Assembly (NCBI GenBank): GCA_007858575.1
Contig: CP042279.1
Coordinates: 5,396,501-5,460,500, forward strand
DNA from: Streptomyces sp. WAC08241
GTDB lineage: Bacteria; Actinomycetota; Actinomycetes; Streptomycetales; Streptomycetaceae
Length of the DNA stretch: 64,000 nucleotides
Direction of reading: 5' to 3'
A model generated the notes under the pieces. The model ran no database searches. It worked only from the letters and a program-made list of their open reading frames with translations, and was not told where the DNA came from. How positions within the stretch are numbered: position 1 is the first letter of the stretch; every line of letters starts with the position of its first letter. Positions 51,881 through 62,977 of this stretch are shown here, one piece after another. The position numbers and the translations under genes were made by a program.

Positions 51881-53382
51881 ATGACTCAGGGGCCGGTCAG
51901 GAGCCCGTGGTACGCACGGCGACATTGCGTGACTTCCGCGTACCGCCGTACGCACGCGTGCCCGTGCAGAGCCATGTCGCCGAACCGTCGGGTCCGGAGC
52001 CGTACTCCGCGCCGGACGAGCGCGCGACGGCACACGGCGCTCCCGCGCCCCACTCCGTCCCGGCCGAGCGCCACGCGGAACGTCATGCCGAACGTCACGA
52101 CGAGCTCCATGCCGAGCGCCCGACCGCGCCCCCGCCGCGCACCCGGCCCCGGCCCCGGCCGTCCGGCCGGCCGCCGCCGAGCCGCTGCCTCCTGCCGAGC
52201 CGCTGCCCCCGCCGCGCCCTCCCCGGTCGAGGCCGTGCCGGTGCCGACGCCGATGCCGGTGCACCCCCGGCGGCCGGGTCCGTACCGCAGGCGTCCGTAC
52301 CGCAGACGCCCCCGCTCCCGCCGCAGGCGCCCGCGCCCATGCCCGCCGACCCGACCCTCCACCTCGGCCACCGCACCGTCGCGCCCCCTACCCCGCCTCC
52401 CCGGACGCGCCCGCGGCCCCCGTCGCCTCCGGCCACCCCGGGAACGCGTTCCCCGAGGGCGAACTGCCCGAGGGGTACACGCCGACCGAGCGCGACCTGC
52501 CCGTCATCAACCGCGGCGACACCGTCCAGGTGAAGGCCTCCCCGCCCCCGCCGACGAGGCCCCGGCCGGCGACGGCCCCGGTCCCTCTACGTCGTCGGCG
52601 ACGTCCACGGCTACCTCGACGAACTCGTCGCGGCCCTGCGCGCCCAGGGCCTCGTCGACGAGAACGGCGGCTGGGCCGCGGGCAACGCCCGGCTCTGGTT
52701 CCTCGGCGACTTCACCGACCGCGGCCCCGACGGCATCGGCGTCATCGACCTGGTCATGCGGCTCTCCGCCGAGGCCGCGCCGCCGGCGGCTACTGCAAGG
52801 CCCTCATGGGCAACCACGAACTGCTGCTCATCGGCGCCAAGCGCTTCGGCGACACCCCGGTCAACTCCGGCGCGGGCACCGCCACCTTCCAGGCCGCCTG
52901 GCTGCTCAACGGCGGCCAGAAGCAGGACATGGACCGCCTCCAGGACGTCCACCTCCAGTGGATGTCCCGGCTCGACGCCGTGGTGCGGGAGGACGACCAC
53001 CTCCTCGTGCACTCGGACACCACCGCGTACCTCGAATACGGCGAGACCATCGAGGACGTCAACGACACGGTCCACGAGATCCTCAACCGGAACGACGCGG
53101 ACGAGGTCTGGGACGTCTTCCGGAAGTTCACTAAGCGCTTCGCGTTCCGCGACGACGGGGGCCGCAGGCCGTCCAGGAGCTGCTCTCCACCTACGGCGGC
53201 AGCCGGATCGTGCACGGCCACAGCCCGATCCCGTACCTCCTCGGCCAGGTCGGCACGGAGGACGGCGAGGACGGCGGAGGCCCGGTCGTCGACGGACCGC
53301 ACGTGTACGCCGACGGGCTCGCGATCGCCATGGACGGCGGAGTGACCATGGCCGGAAGCTCCTGGTCGTCCAACTCCCCTGA
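51881..53382 (+). CDS. Metallophosphoesterase with long Pro-rich N-terminus
   Basis: About 500 codons. The ATG at 51881 follows GGAGGG at 51872-51877. Residues 1-230 form a low-complexity region (ERHAERHAERHDELHAERPT, then Pro/Ala/Gln-rich), read in several frames. The catalytic domain has all calcineurin-type motifs: YVVGDVHGYLDELVAALRAQ (GDxHG), WFLGDFTDRGPDG (GDxxDRG), LMGNHELLLIGAKR (GNHE) and RIVHGHSPIPYLLG (HGH). It ends GKLLVVQLP at 53382. The substrate is probably a phosphoprotein or nucleotide; the extension is likely disordered. Six or more frame changes, mostly in the Pro-rich part. Confidence 0.82.
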
Positions 53383-53395
53383 ACGACAGACCGAA

Positions 53396-53431
53396 CGGCT
53401 GACTGGACGGCTGACTGGACGGTCGGCCGAA
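53396..53431. repeat. 12-bp tandem repeat, three copies
   Basis: CGGCTGACTGGA at 53396-53407 is repeated exactly at 53408-53419 and degenerate at 53420-53431, directly after the metallophosphoesterase stop. Confidence 0.6.
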
Positions 53432-53607
53432 CGGCCGGCCGGACACCCGCTATCACCCTGCGCATCCGGGAAGGACGATTTCGGGAAACTCCCTGTCAGC
53501 CCGCCGCGTCGCCGCCCTACCATCGGTGCATCCGTAGCAGGCTCTCCTCCGTTTCCGCCCGCCCGGTCGTCTTCCCACGGCCGTCACGGGCCTACGGAGC
53601 ATCGGGG

Positions 53608-54292
53608 ATGCACATGAACGTGGCTCCGCACCTGCTGACCGAGGACCGTGCCGAGTACGAGCGGGTCCTCGACGACGCACTGAGCACCGCCCACGCACGT
53701 CCGGAACTCGCCGGGGTCGGCACCCGGCTCACGGTCGCGCAGTTGCGCGCGATGACGCTGAACGCGACGGCGCTCGTCACCCCGCGGCCGCGAGCGAGTA
53801 CGACCACTTCGTGAAGGTCCGCGAGCAGAACCGCGCGTCCGCCGGGACCCGCGCCCCTGTCCCGTACGACCTGCCCGGCCCCGGGGCGGGCGTCGTCGCG
53901 ATCGTCACCGTCATGGTGCCCGTCCTCGCGGGCGCCGCCTCCGTCATCTTCCTGCTGGTCGGCGCGGTGCTGCACGCCCTCGCCCCCACCGTGGCGTTCG
54001 GCGCGACCCTGCTCACCGCCGGCCTCGTGTTCGGCTCGCTCGCCGCCGCCGGACTGCTCTGCGCGGCCGCCGGGCTCCTCGTGACGGCCCTGCGCAACAG
54101 CCCGGTCGAGGTGAGCACGGGCGGTCCGGACGACGAACTCTCCCGCGCCCGCGAGGCCTGGCGCCTCGCCCTCCTCGAACGCGGCATCCTCCCTTCCTCC
54201 GCGACGCCCTCGCCGCCACCCCGCCGGACCCGGCCGCCCCTGACGCGCCGGACCGGCCCGCGACTCCCCCGGGGTCGCGGGCCGGTCCATGA
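53608..54292 (+). CDS. Small membrane protein of unknown function
   Basis: About 228 residues. The N-terminal soluble part MHMNVAPHLLTEDRAEYERV is followed by a frame change near 53790, then SEYDHFVKVREQNR. Two or three hydrophobic helices follow (VVAIVTVMVPVLAGAASVIF, GAVLHALAPTVAFGATLL, SLAAAGLLCAAAGLLVTA) and a charged end LSRAREAWRLALLERGILP. A second frame change near 54195 restores FLRDALAATPPDPAAPDAPD and a stop at 54292. No family recognised; it looks like a two-pass membrane protein with cytoplasmic ends. Confidence 0.7.
54250..54288. terminator. Perfect 15-bp hairpin at a gene's 3' end
   Basis: GGACCGGCCCGCGAC pairs exactly with GTCGCGGGCCGGTCC around a 9-base loop. It is inside the last codons of the gene ending at 54292 and faces the 3' end of thiC, so it probably terminates transcripts from both sides. 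Confidence 0.8.
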
Positions 54293-54297
54293 GCGAA

Positions 54298-54350
54298 CGG
54301 ATCCGGAGCTGCCGGATCCCGAGCTGCCGGATCCGGAGCTGCCGGTTCCC
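54298..54350. repeat. 15-bp tandem repeat, 3.5 copies
   Basis: CGGATCCGGAGCTGC at 54298-54312, one variant at 54313-54327, an exact copy at 54328-54342 and a partial copy fill the gap up to the thiC stop codon. Confidence 0.75.
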
Positions 54351-56127
<1,777 letters not shown>

Positions 56128-56137
56128 GAGACCGATC

Positions 56138-56262
56138 TCCCTACGCCGGCATTACCCGGTAACAGGTTCGGCGGTCGGCGCAGCCTCCTCCCGTACGTAC
56201 ATCGGTACGCGCGTACGGTGATCAGCGCCCTCTCAGCCCGGTGCTCCGAGCTCCCGCGTGTG
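56138..56262 (-). promoter_or_regulatory. TPP riboswitch (THI element)
   Basis: Read on the minus strand, the leader of thiC contains the two conserved halves of the TPP aptamer: GGGCTGAGAGGGC (pyrimidine-sensing arm) and CCGAACCTGTTACCGGGTAA followed by TGCCGGCGTAGGGAG. The variable P3 arm lies between. The aptamer ends about ten bases before the thiC start, consistent with control of translation by masking the ribosome site when TPP is plentiful. Confidence 0.95.
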
Positions 56263-56338
56263 CAAAGGTGTCACCACGCTAGCGTCATCCCGGGCGTGCT
56301 GAACAGTGGGCCCCCGCCGTTCTTGCGATGATCGGTCG

Positions 56339-57738
56339 GTGACTTCCCCCAGCAGACCCCCGAGCCGCACGACCACTCCCACGGCACGGGCCCGTCGTCC
56401 CACGGGCACGGACCCGGTTCCGGACCCGATTCCGGGCACGGTACGGGACACGGGCACAGCCACAGCCATGGCCCCGCCGCGCCCGTGTCCCAACACCTGC
56501 GCAAGGTCATCGCCGCCGTCCTGGTCCCCTTCGCCACCGCCGTCGTGGTCGGGCTGGCGGTCCTGTGGCCCGGCGGCACCCCGGCGCACGAGCGCACCGG
56601 CGTCGGTTTCGACCGGCAGACCGAGCAGGGCGAGGTCGTCTCCGTCGAGTACGTCGACTGCAAGGCCGTGAACGCCGGTCAGGTCCCGCCGACCGGGGAC
56701 ACCTCCACCCCGGAGGGACGCGAGGCGGTCGAGGCCCAGCAGGGGAGTGCAAGAAGGCGAGGGTCCAGGTCACCACCGGCCCGAACAAGGGGCGCGAGTT
56801 CACCGAGATCGTGCAGCCGGGAGCACCGCGCCAACTGGAGGAGGGACAGGGCGTGGTGGTGGCGTACGCCCCCGACGCCCCGTACGACCTCCAGTACTCG
56901 GTGACGGACGTGAACCGGAAGGTGCCGTTGGCGGTGCTCGCCGGCATCTTCGCCCTCGCGGTCGTGGCGGTCGGACGGATGCGGGGCTCATGGCCCTGGT
57001 CGCGCTCGCCGTGAGTTTCCTGGTGCTGATGTTCTTCATCCTGCCCGCGATCCTGCAGGGGTCGAACCCGCTGGTGGTGGTGTAGGAGTCGAGCGCGATC
57101 ATGCTGATCGCGCTCTACATGTGTCACGGCCTCTCGGCCCGCACCTCGGTCGCGGTGCTCGGCACCCTGATCTCGCTGCTGCTCATCGGGCTGCTCGGCT
57201 CGCTCTTCATCGGCTGGGCCTCGCTCAGCGGCAACACGGACGACAACACCGGTCTGATCCACGGGCTCTACCCGGACATCGACATGTCCGGTCTGCTCCT
57301 GGCCAGTGTGATCATCGGTTCCCTCGGCGTGCTCGACGACGTGACGGTCACCCAGACCTCGGCCGTCTGGGAGCTGCACCAGGCCGATCCGGGCATGGGG
57401 CCGCGCGGCCTGTACCGGGCGGGGATCCGGATCGGCCGCGACCACATCGCCTCGGTCGTGAACACGCTGGTGCTCGCCTACGCGGGCGCCGCCCTGCCGC
57501 TGCTGCTGCTCTTCTCCATCGCGCAGAGCAGCATAGACGGTGGCCAACAGCGAGCTGGTGGCCGAGGAGATCGTCCGGACGCTGGTCGGTTCGATCGGTC
57601 TGGTGGCGTCCGTCCCGGTGACCACGGCGCTCGCGGCGCTCGTGGTCTCGGCCGACCGCGCCGAGGGCACCGACCGCCCGGGGACCGGCGGCCGGAAGAC
57701 CTCGTCGGGCGGGCGGACGGCGCCGCCGCGCCAAGTGA
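56339..57738 (+). CDS. YibE/F-like membrane protein with His-rich N-terminus
   Basis: About 465 codons. The GTG at 56339 leads, after an early frame change, into a His-rich stretch (PEPHDHSHG, then further HGHG/HSHSHG motifs). The first helix is VIAAVLVPFATAVVVGLAVL. An extracytoplasmic OB-like domain follows (GEVVSVEYVDCKAVNAGQVP, VQVTTGPNKGREFTEIVQPG). The YibE/F membrane core then has at least six helices (FLVLMFFILPAIL, LIALYMCHGLSARTSVAVLG, GLLLASVIIGSLGVLDDVTV, GAALPLLLLFSIAQ). The motif SLGVLDDVTVTQTSAVWEL is the YibE/F hallmark. Frame changes near 56350, 56750, 56985, 57080, 57535 and 57670. The histidines suggest metal binding; the transport role is unproven. Confidence 0.85.
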
Positions 57739-57842
57739 CGGAAGGGCGAGGAGTGGTACGTCCGGTTCGTCGGCGTGCCGGCTCGGGGGTCGGCTACGCA
57801 GAAGGGTCCGGATCAGGACAACTCGACGCCAGTGCGGCGGTT

Positions 57843-58285
57843 TCAGGCCGGGCCGGCGTTCTCTCGGCCAGGATCCGGCCCAGCGCCGCCTCCAGGTTGT
57901 CCTCGAAGTCGCCGAGCGCCCGTTCCTGACCGAGCGGCACCAGCTTGTCCGTCCGGTCGAGGAAGGCGACGAGCGGTGGCGCGCTGGCCCGGAACAGGGC
58001 GCGGTCACCGCCGACCTGGAGCCGGATGGAGACGTCCGAGAGCCGCTCGGGCTCGGTCGGGGCGATGTGCACATCGCCGTCCCCGCTCGGCCGGTTGATC
58101 CCGTCGAGCAGCAGTTCGCGGCCGAAGGCCCAGGTCACGGGTGCGTCCCCGGGGAGGTGGAACGTCATCCGCACCGCGTAGGGATCCCGGGTCTCATACC
58201 GCAGTTCGACCGGGATCTTGAAGGAGAGCTCCTCGGAGACGAGGAAGCTCATCAGGACCTCGGCCTGAACCGACTCTCGCATCAT
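57843..58285 (-). CDS. ssgA: SsgA, sporulation-specific cell division activator
   Basis: A member of the SsgA-like protein family found only in sporulating actinomycetes; SsgA activates septation and localises SsgB and FtsZ in aerial hyphae. The N-terminus MRESVQAEVLMSFLVSEELS and the sequences IPVELRYETRDPYAVRMTFH, DAPVTWAFGRELLLDGINRP and VAFLDRTDKLVPLGQE are nearly those of known SsgA proteins. The open frame runs to 57794, but restoring one base near 57875 gives LAEENAGPA and a stop at 57843, the normal length of about 145 residues. MSFLVSEEL is an alternative start. ssgR lies just upstream in the same direction. Confidence 0.95.
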
Positions 58286-58382
58286 GTACCCCGCAGTAGA
58301 TGAAGCAGTTGTGTGAACACCGCTGCTGAAAGCTGTGACCGAAACGGCCAGGAATGATCCCCGTGGCCCTCTTGACGCAATC

Positions 58383-58395
58383 GTGCTGTAAGCAC
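58383..58395. promoter_or_regulatory. 13-bp palindrome upstream of ssgA
   Basis: GTGCTGTAAGCAC (5-3-5 inverted repeat) lies between the ssgR stop and the ssgA start. SsgR is known to control ssgA in S. coelicolor, and IclR-type proteins bind short palindromes, so this is a candidate SsgR site or part of a promoter. Positional inference. Confidence 0.4.
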
Positions 58396-58419
58396 TAGCA
58401 GATCACAAGGAGTGATTTT

Positions 58420-59175
58420 TCAGATACTGATAGAGAACGCGAGCGATCCGAAGAGCTTTCCGATCTCGTTCCGTAGTCGCTCGACTGCTGGGAGCAACCG
58501 TTCTTGCTGGTGGAGGGGAGGAAGGGCGATTGCGGCCGCCATGGAGCCCGCGGTGAGGGGGGATTGCGGCACAGACCGTGCCGAGCGCATATTCCTGACG
58601 CTCTACCAGGGGTTCCATTCTCCCAAACCGCCCAAACGATCCAAAAGCACACTTCGGTTACTCACCGTGTACGGAGTGATGGATTCCACCGGGTGGCGGT
58701 CAAGGTGGTCTTGACGAGTTCCCGGATCAAGTTGGCTCAAGATGCACTGCCCGATCGCGTGGGCGTGCGCCGTCTCGCGAAATCGGCCCATTCCTCCACG
58801 GCGGGGATGGAGGGGTGTCGGCGACGGCGACGAGTTCGACCTCCCTCCCGGTAGACGGCGAAGTAGACCGGGACGCCGAGCTCGTCCCGCCAACGGGCGA
58901 GAGAGTTCTCGATCTTGATGCGACGATTCTGCACAGCTCGCCGGCGGCGAGCCTGATGACGGCGTCCCCAGGACGAACACGCCCTTCTCGCGGAGCAGAT
59001 AGCCCTCGTGCGTCAGGGTGCGGAGCAGGTGGTACGTGGTGGGGAGCGGAAGGCCCGTCTCACGGGCGAGCTGTTTCGCCGGGGCGCCGTCTGGGTGGGA
59101 GGCCACGGCCTCCAGGAGTCTCAGCGCGCGCTGCACCGAGCCGATCAGGGTTGGAGCGGTCGTCCGCGTAGCCAT
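58420..59175 (-). CDS. ssgR: SsgR, IclR-family activator of ssgA
   Basis: The ATG at 59175 has GGGGGTGA upstream and gives MATRTTAPTLIGSVQRALRL. The IclR winged helix is LLEAVASHPDGAPAKQLARE...TGLPLPTTYHLLRTL, HEGYLLREKGVFVLG. The effector domain is read in several frames (VELVAVADTP, AHAHAIGQCILSQLD, PYTVSNRSVLLDRL, EYALGTVCAAIPLTAGSMAA). The end LRNEIGKLFGSLAFSISI at 58420 gives about 250 residues, close to S. coelicolor SsgR. At least four frame changes. Its position directly upstream of ssgA matches the known pair. Confidence 0.9.
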
Positions 59176-59461
59176 GGCCAAAGGTCACCCCCAGGCGTGA
59201 CGACGGATGCGTCGCACCCGCCCGCGGGGCCGCCCCGCGCCCGCCGGGCCTGGGAAACCGCTGGTCAGTAAGGAGGTCTACGCCTGTAGTCCCCATCGCG
59301 GCGGAGAGATTCCACTCTAGTGGCAGCCTCCGGGCCCCCACCCCGTTCCGCCCGGCCCGTTCCCCCGCCCGGGCTAACACTCTCCGCCGCCGCCATACGG
59401 ATGAGTAGCTTGTGCTACCGGTGCTCGTGCTCGACCACCGGCCCTCCTCGGCAGTCCTCCG

Positions 59462-59680
59462 CTACCAGTCCTCGCGCGAGCGGCCGGAGGAGCTGAACTT
59501 CCGTACGACGTAGAGCAGTCCGGCGACGAGGGCCACGAGGAGCAGCACCTTGAAGAGCAGCCCGATCACGAAGGTCAGGACGCTGGTGATCAGTCCGCCG
59601 AAAACGAGCAGGACGAGGGCGGGTATGGCGACCCACTTCACCCACCAGGGCGTCCCCGCGAGCATCTCCCGTACGGCCAT
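59462..59680 (-). CDS. Small membrane protein, DUF5326-like
   Basis: An intact 72-residue protein. The ATG at 59680 has GAGGTAGG upstream and gives MAVREMLAGTPWWVKWVAIP. One long or two tight helices follow (ALVLLVFGGLITSVLTFVIG, LFKVLLLVALVAGLLYVVRK) and a polar end FSSSGRSREDW. Common in Streptomyces, function unknown. An upstream in-frame extension to 59737 lacks a better ribosome site. The 286-base gap on its 3' side to ssgR shows no gene. Confidence 0.8.
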   Translation of the reverse strand: MAVREMLAGTPWWVKWVAIPALVLLVFGGLITSVLTFVIGLLFKVLLLVALVAGLLYVVRKFSSSGRSREDW

Positions 59681-59841
59681 CGTCCTACCTCGCTTCCCGA
59701 AGGTCCGTTCCGCGCACTCCGCGCCGAACACCCTCAAGGCTAGGCGTCCGCAGGGGCCATCGGTGGCCGTGGGGCCCCCGCTCTCCCCTGATCCGTCCCC
59801 TAGGGGGATCGGGCCCGTCCCCGGATCCGGCCCCGGGTCCC

Positions 59842-60159
59842 TCAGCCCTCCGGGGGCGAGAAGACCACCATGACCCGCAGGTCCTCGCTGATGTGGTGGA
59901 ACTTGTGCTCCACCCCGGCCGGCACGTAGACCACGCTGCCGCGCGCCACCTGGGTCGTCTCCGTCCCGACCGTGATCGCCGCCCGGCCGCTCACCACGAA
60001 GTACACCTCGTCCTGGCGGTGCGGCTGCTGCGGGTCGAGCTCCCCGGCGTCGAGCGCGTACAGGCCGACCGACATGTTCCGCTCCCGCAGGAACTGGAGG
60101 TACGCGCCCTTGTTCGCGGCACGCTCCGCCTCCAGTTCGTCCAGCCGGAATGCCTTCAT
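59842..60159 (-). CDS. Cupin-domain protein
   Basis: An intact 105-residue single-domain cupin. The ATG at 60159 gives MKAFRLDELEAERAANKGAY. Cupin motif 1 is PQQPHRQDEVYFVVSGRAAI (His, Asp/Glu metal ligands) and motif 2 is VYVPAGVEHKFHHISED (His ligand). Such proteins bind a metal and act as small enzymes or sensors; no substrate can be named. Divergent from the holin-like gene 51 bases away. Confidence 0.88.
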   Translation of the reverse strand: MKAFRLDELEAERAANKGAYLQFLRERNMSVGLYALDAGELDPQQPHRQDEVYFVVSGRAAITVGTETTQVARGSVVYVPAGVEHKFHHISEDLRVMVVFSPPEG

Positions 60160-60210
60160 CGCCCGTCCGCCCCTGCCCTCGGTCCGATCACGTCTGCCAC
60201 GATCAGACAC

Positions 60211-60587
60211 ATGATGAATTTCCTAGTCAAGACGCTCGCGAACGCGGGCGCCCTGGGAGTCGCCATCTGGCTGCTCCAGGACATCACCCTGACCGGTGAG
60301 AGCACCGGCAGGAAGATCCTCACCCTCATTCTCGTCGCCCTGGTCTTCGGCCTGGTGAACGCCGTGGTGAAGCCGGTCGTCCAGCTCTTCACGTTCCCCT
60401 CTTCGTCCTGACGCTCGGCCTCTTCACCCTCGTGGTGAACGCCCTGATGCTGCTCCTCACCTCCTGGCTGTCCGACAAGCTGGACCTCAGCTTCCACGTG
60501 GAGGGCTTCTGGACCGCGGTCCTGGGCGCCCTGATCATCTCCGTCGTCTCCTGGGCACTGAACGTCGTGCTCCCCGACCGGGACTGA
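60211..60587 (+). CDS. Phage-holin-family (Pfam 04020-type) membrane protein
   Basis: About 125 residues with four helices: FLVKTLANAGALGVAIWLLQ, ILTLILVALVFGLVNAVVKP, LFVLTLGLFTLVVNALMLLL and FWTAVLGALIISVVSWALNV. The pattern matches the bacterial holin-4-superfamily-like YvlD proteins of unknown function; despite the name there is no phage context here. Start ATG at 60211; one frame change near 60405. The next gene starts eight bases after the stop. Confidence 0.85.
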
Positions 60588-60595
60588 GGGGCACC

Positions 60596-61768
60596 GTGAC
60601 GCACCAGGAACACGCCTCCGGTCCCGACCGGAGGGCCGCCGCGCTCGGCGACGGGACCCGCGCGGTGCGGGCCGGGCTCCCCGAGCCCGTGAAGTACGAA
60701 CCGACCCTCCCGGGCCCGGTGTTCGCCGCCCACTTCCACCTGCCGGGCGAGCCGACCGGTCCGTACACCTACGGCCGCGACGAGAACCCCACCTGGACCC
60801 ACCTGGAGCGGGCCATCGGCGAGCTGGAGGCGCCGGGCGAGGAAGGCGTCGAGACGCTGGTCTTCGCCTCCGGGATGGCCGCGATCTCCGCCGTCCTCCT
60901 CTCCCAGGTGAAGTCCGGCGACGCCGTGGTGCTCCCGACCGACGGCTACCAGGCGCTGCCCCTGCTCCACGAGCAGCTCCGGGCGTACGGGATCGAGGTC
61001 CGCACCGCCCCGACCGGGGGCGACGGGCAGCTCGCCGTCCTCGAAGGGGCCCGGTTGCTGTGGATCGAGACCCCGTCCAACCCCGGACTCGACGTCTGCG
61101 ACATCCGCCGCCTGGTGCGCGAGGCGCACGCCACGGGCGCGCTCGTCGCCGTCGACAACACCCTGGCCACCCCCTCGGCCAGCGGCCCCTGGAGCTGGGC
61201 GCGGACTTCTCCGTCGCCAGCGACACCAAGGGCATGACCGGACACGGCGACGTCCTGCTCGGCCACGTGAGCTGCCGCGATCCCGAGCGGGCGGCGGAGG
61301 TGCGGCGCTGGCGCAAGATCGTCGGTGCCATCCCCGGCCCCATGGAGGCCTGGCTCGCCCACCGCTCGCTCGCCACGCTCCACCTGCGGATCGACCGCCA
61401 GTGCTCGACCGCCCTGGAGCTGGCGCGGACGCTCGCCGGGCGGGCGGACGTCACCGGACTGCGCTACCCCGGGCTGCCCGGCGACCCCTCGCACGCCAGT
61501 GGCCTCCCGGCAGATGCGGCGCTTCGGGCCGGTGGTCTCCTTCGAGCTGGCGGACCGGAAGCGGGCCGAGCGGTTCCTGGAGGAGCTGCGGCTCGTGGAC
61601 GACGCCACCAGTTTCGGCGGGGTGCGCTCCACGGCGGAGCGGCGCGGGCGCTGGGGCGGGGACGCGGTCGCGGAGGGCTTCATCCGCTTCTCCGTCGGCG
61701 CCGAGGACCCCGAGGACCTGATCGCCGACGTGCTGCGCGCCCTCGACGAGGCCGGTTCCGCCGGCTGA
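60596..61768 (+). CDS. Cystathionine gamma-lyase/synthase family PLP enzyme
   Basis: The GTG at 60596 gives THQEHASGPDRRAAALGDGT. Typical features of Cys/Met-metabolism enzymes follow: YTYGRDENPTWTHLERAIGE, VETLVFASGMAAISAVLL, TDGYQALPLLHEQLRAYG, LLWIETPSNPGLDVCDIRRL, VAVDNTLATP and the PLP Lys in ASDTKGMTGHGDVLLGHVSC. It ends RFSVGAEDPEDLIADVLRAL. About 390 residues. The SDTKGMTGHGD segment (SxTKxxxGHxD) is the Schiff-base motif. Frame changes near 61190 and 61510. It probably acts in transsulfuration; which direction is unclear. Confidence 0.88.
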
Positions 61769-61799
61769 ACAGCGGGTACGGGTCTCCCCGTGTGGAGCG

Positions 61800-61836
61800 G
61801 GGCGCTCCGAGCCTCCCCCCGTGGCTCGGAACGCCC
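61800..61836. terminator. Stem-loop terminator after the PLP lyase
   Basis: GGGCGCTCCGAGCC pairs with GGCTCGGAACGCCC (one mismatch) around a 9-base loop, 32 bases after the stop. Confidence 0.75.
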
Positions 61837-61914
61837 TCGGTTCCACGCGCGGAAACCGCCTGCACAAGGCTAGTTGACCGTGCGTCAGTGTCCAATCACG
61901 GTAGCGACAGAGAC

Positions 61915-61932
61915 CTATCGACTTATTTATAG
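61915..61932. promoter_or_regulatory. AT-rich dyad upstream of LysR gene
   Basis: CTATCGACTTATTTATAG contains the T-N11-A-like dyad CTAT/ATAG about 70 bases upstream of the LysR gene; LysR proteins usually bind such sites near their own promoter. The local AT content is unusual for the window. Confidence 0.35.
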
Positions 61933-62001
61933 TTGGACGGTCCTGAGGCGCTGTCAGCCGACCGCCTGAGTCGAACGGCCCCGCGGCCGGGAGGGGCGGA
62001 C

Positions 62002-62892
62002 ATGGATCTTGCCCTGCTGAGGACGTTCGTCACGGTGCACCGGGCCGGCTCTTCACCCGGGCCGCCGCCCTCCTGGGCCTCTCGCAGCCCGCGGTCACCA
62101 GCCAGATCCGGACGCTCGAACGCCAACTGGGCCGGCCCTCTTCCTCAGACGGGCGCGCGGCGTGACCCCGACCAGCATCGGCGACGAGCTGGCGCACCGC
62201 GCCGCCCCGCACCTGGACGCCCTCGTCGAGATCACCGAGACCGGACTCGACGAGGAGAGCGGCATCCGGACCCTTCACGTCGCCGGCCCCCGGAGTTCAC
62301 CGCGCTCCGCGTGCTGCCCGCCCTCACCCCGCTGGTCGGCCGGGGCCTCGCCGTGCGGACCTCCTTCCCCGTCACCACGGAGGAGATCCTCGACGGGCTC
62401 GCCGCCGGCCACCACGACCTCGCCGTCACCACCGCCCGCCCGCGCGGTGGCCTGCTCGTCTCCACTCCGCTCTGCGACGAGGAGCACGTCTTGGTCGCGG
62501 CCCCGCTGGGCGGCCCGGCTCTCCCCGAGGTGCTCCTGAGCAAGGGCGCGGTGGTCCTGGAGCAGCTTCCGGTGGTCGAGGTCCACGAGTCGCTGCCGTT
62601 CGTCTCCCGCTACTGGGCGAGCGTCTTCGACACCGGGCCGGCCGCCGCCGCCACCGTGATCGCCCCCGACCTGCGGGCCGTGCGGGACTCCGCCGCCTCC
62701 GGGGCGGGACTGGCCGTCCTGCCGCGCTACCTGTGCGAGGAGGCCCTGGAGCAGGGGCGGCTCGTGGCGCTCCTCGATCCCCCGGTGCCCCCGCTGCGGA
62801 CCTACTTCCTGGCCGTACGGACGGGGACGCTCGCGCTCGCCCACCTCGCCCGGGCGCACGAGGCGCTGCTGAACGCCGCCGCGGACTGGTGA
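62002..62892 (+). CDS. LysR-family transcriptional regulator
   Basis: The ATG at 62002 follows GGGAGGGG. The winged helix reads MDLALLRTFVTVHRAG, then after a frame change FTRAAALLGLSQPAVTSQIR and TLERQLGRPLFLRRARGV. The effector domain is clear from HLDALVEITETGLDEESGIR, LPALTPLVGRGLAVRTSFPV, ILDGLAAGHHDLAVTTARP, VHESLPFVSRYWASVF and ASGAGLAVLPRYLCEEALEQ. It ends LNAAADW. About 297 residues. Frame changes near 62050, 62135 and 62290, all in the first third. Its target is unknown; no divergent gene is adjacent. Confidence 0.9.
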   Translation: MDLALLRTFVTVHRAGSSPGPPPSWASRSPRSPARSGRSNANWAGPLPQTGARRDPDQHRRRAGAPRRPAPGRPRRDHRDRTRRGERHPDPSRRRPPEFTALRVLPALTPLVGRGLAVRTSFPVTTEEILDGLAAGHHDLAVTTARPRGGLLVSTPLCDEEHVLVAAPLGGPALPEVLLSKGAVVLEQLPVVEVHESLPFVSRYWASVFDTGPAAAATVIAPDLRAVRDSAASGAGLAVLPRYLCEEALEQGRLVALLDPPVPPLRTYFLAVRTGTLALAHLARAHEALLNAAADW

Positions 62893-62977
62893 CCCGCCCC
62901 CGGGGCCCGTCCGGTCTCCCCGTCTTCCCGCCGGGCCGTCGCGTTTCAGTCCCCGCCGGACGGGCCATTTTCTTCAC

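Noticed and set aside
60211-60587. Prophage remnant because of the holin-like name
   Set aside because: The family name is historical. Neighbours are a cupin and a PLP enzyme, and there is no integrase, att site or phage structural gene.
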